Assembly (NCBI GenBank): GCA_964020085.1 | Contig: OZ026600.1 | Span: 9,547,948 to 9,611,947 of the forward strand | Direction: 5' to 3' | Source: Micromussa lordhowensis | Lineage: Eukaryota > Cnidaria > Anthozoa > Scleractinia > Lobophylliidae | Length of the DNA stretch: 64,000 bases | Shown here: positions 62,948 to 64,000 of the stretch, piece after piece | Layout: each line of letters opens with the position of its first letter | Numbering within the stretch: position 1 is the stretch's first letter | The notes under the pieces: generated by a model | Told to the model about the DNA's origin: nothing | Database searches by the model: none | The model's input: the letters and a program-made list of their open reading frames with translations, nothing else | Made by a program: the position numbers and the translations under genes

Positions 62948-63417
62948 TTTCAGGCGAAAACAACTACCTTTAGTCGAACCTAACGTTCCAGACCAGCAAA
63001 CGGAGAACGGTTTTGGCAATGACGAAACTTCAAATTTCTTGTCCCGACAATTTCGCAACTGGGTCAAGCACTTTACGGCAATGCTGTCTCGCTGAAATGT
63101 GACCAATGAGGCGGCTCAATAGAGAGGCACCCTTACGTAAACGGGCCCAGGGCCCTTGAAAACCGCGCAAGTTTATTGGTTGATCATTAGCATGCGAGCA
63201 GGCTGGAGTCGAATCATAAGGTTGAAACCGACGGATGTTACCACTGACGTTCGGCAAGGTTAATTTTTTTCTTTTTTCACTTGTGCGAATAAAAATCCTT
63301 CTCCGTTGCAATCCTTCAGGTCGCAACCCGAGATATGGTTCATCCACGCATTTGCTACGTTGCTAGGCAGGCCCCCAACAGCACGTATAGAGAATGAGTA
63401 TGTAGGAAATTTGCAAG
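62948..63417. other. LC3 5'UTR and promoter region
   Basis: The minus-strand sequence just upstream of the LC3 ATG is an untranslated leader. GC content rises at 63000-63200. I see no TATA box. No other gene is visible. Confidence 0.4.
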
Positions 63418-63564
63418 CAGGGGTTTCAATAACATTGGTTATAAGCGGCCACTGAAGGTGTAACAGGTGGCTGCGACCACTAAAGGAGCATGGCCCCCTC
63501 CCTAAGAAAAATTTGAAACAGACGGCGGTAGACCGCCGGTAACCGACTCTTATTGAAACCCCTG
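63418..63564. mobile_element. hAT-like MITE
   Basis: The ends CAGGGGTTTCAATAA and TTATTGAAACCCCTG fit the CAGNG rule of hAT elements. Flanks TTTGCAAG and GTTGCAAG agree at 7 of 8 bases, fitting an 8-bp duplication with one mutation. 147 bp. Confidence 0.85.
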
Positions 63565-64000
63565 GTTGCAAGTTGATGCATGCAATTGCTTATCGACTAA
63601 TTTTGCAACCACGCAGTAATCATGGAGGAGTATGTCCGTAGTGCCGTTCCTCTCAGCCGTTGGGCTGTTGACACAAGGAAAAGGGTTTGCTAGACATTTT
63701 AAAGCGCTGGATTCCTTTCTGAAAGTATCACTGGAAGACCTTCGACTAACACCGCTACAGACTTACAGGAAGCTCAAAACAGGAAGTACAGAGTTTCCCT
63801 AAAGTCAACCGAAACGAAACATATATAGGCACTTCCTGACATAATTTTACTTTCGTTTCAAATTTCCATTGTTAAAATTTTAAGGAGGAGGCAATATGGC
63901 TCCCCGAACGCCGCATTGCCGCCAAAAAAATCGTCAAATACCGCAATACCGCAAAAGGAAAATACCGCTTTGATGGCTGACCGGCACTATGCCTAACCCA
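63565..64000. other. Window end, nothing recognised
   Basis: No exon or defined repeat could be supported. A frame from ATG 63622 is only 23 codons long. Confidence 0.3.

Overview
This window is nuclear DNA from an animal, most likely an anthozoan cnidarian and probably a stony coral (inference). The genes are spliced with GT-AG introns and metazoan domain architectures. They sit in AT-rich DNA crowded with short non-autonomous DNA transposons, foldback repeats and tandem arrays. There are no operons or prokaryotic features. Most long open frames are chance. Several real exons are only 50-180 nt long and were found by matching splice sites, intron phase and domain motifs.

Layout. (1) 3736-6143 (+): an XK-related (XKR) membrane protein in two exons with an apparent frameshift in its N-terminal part. 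(2) 9763-10731 (-): a decayed tyrosine-recombinase retro/DNA element gene. (3) 13381-15204 (-): a 607-residue WSFAK-type helical-repeat protein with a likely mitochondrial leader. (4) 21927-24630 (+): an incompletely resolved acidic-protein gene with a frameshift. (5) 29773-31203 (-): a three-exon secreted phospholipase A2-like protein whose calcium-binding and active-site residues are altered (Asp to Lys next to the catalytic His). (6) 38250-44272 (+): an annexin with two alternative N-myristoylation-type first exons and degenerate calcium sites in repeats 2-4. (7) 46357-52966 (-): an eight-exon Cys-rich surface protein with a signal peptide, a WAP-like module, three VWC-like modules and a GPI-anchor-like tail. 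(8) 57629-62947 (-): a complete four-exon LC3 (Atg8 family) autophagy gene with a C-terminal Gly-Ser end.

Between and inside the genes are mobile elements whose ends can be read directly. A 2.36-kb element at 34180-36536 has an exact 8-bp target duplication and opposed 20-bp repeat arrays at its ends. A TTAA-flanked element is nested inside it. Other TTAA-flanked elements lie at 6908-7898, 19051-20218 and 23647-24203. TA-flanked elements lie at 16613-17815 and 24959-25415. There are also a Harbinger-like element (3024-3438), a hAT-like element (63418-63564), an element with a 9-bp duplication (43545-43776), and two related elements packed with TATCGACCGAC-type motifs. Those two sit in two different introns of the WAP/VWC gene.

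The genes do not form a pathway. Three of them (XKR, annexin, PLA2-like) belong to families that act at phospholipid membranes, but I see no evidence that their proximity is functional. The annexin and WAP/VWC genes are tail to tail.
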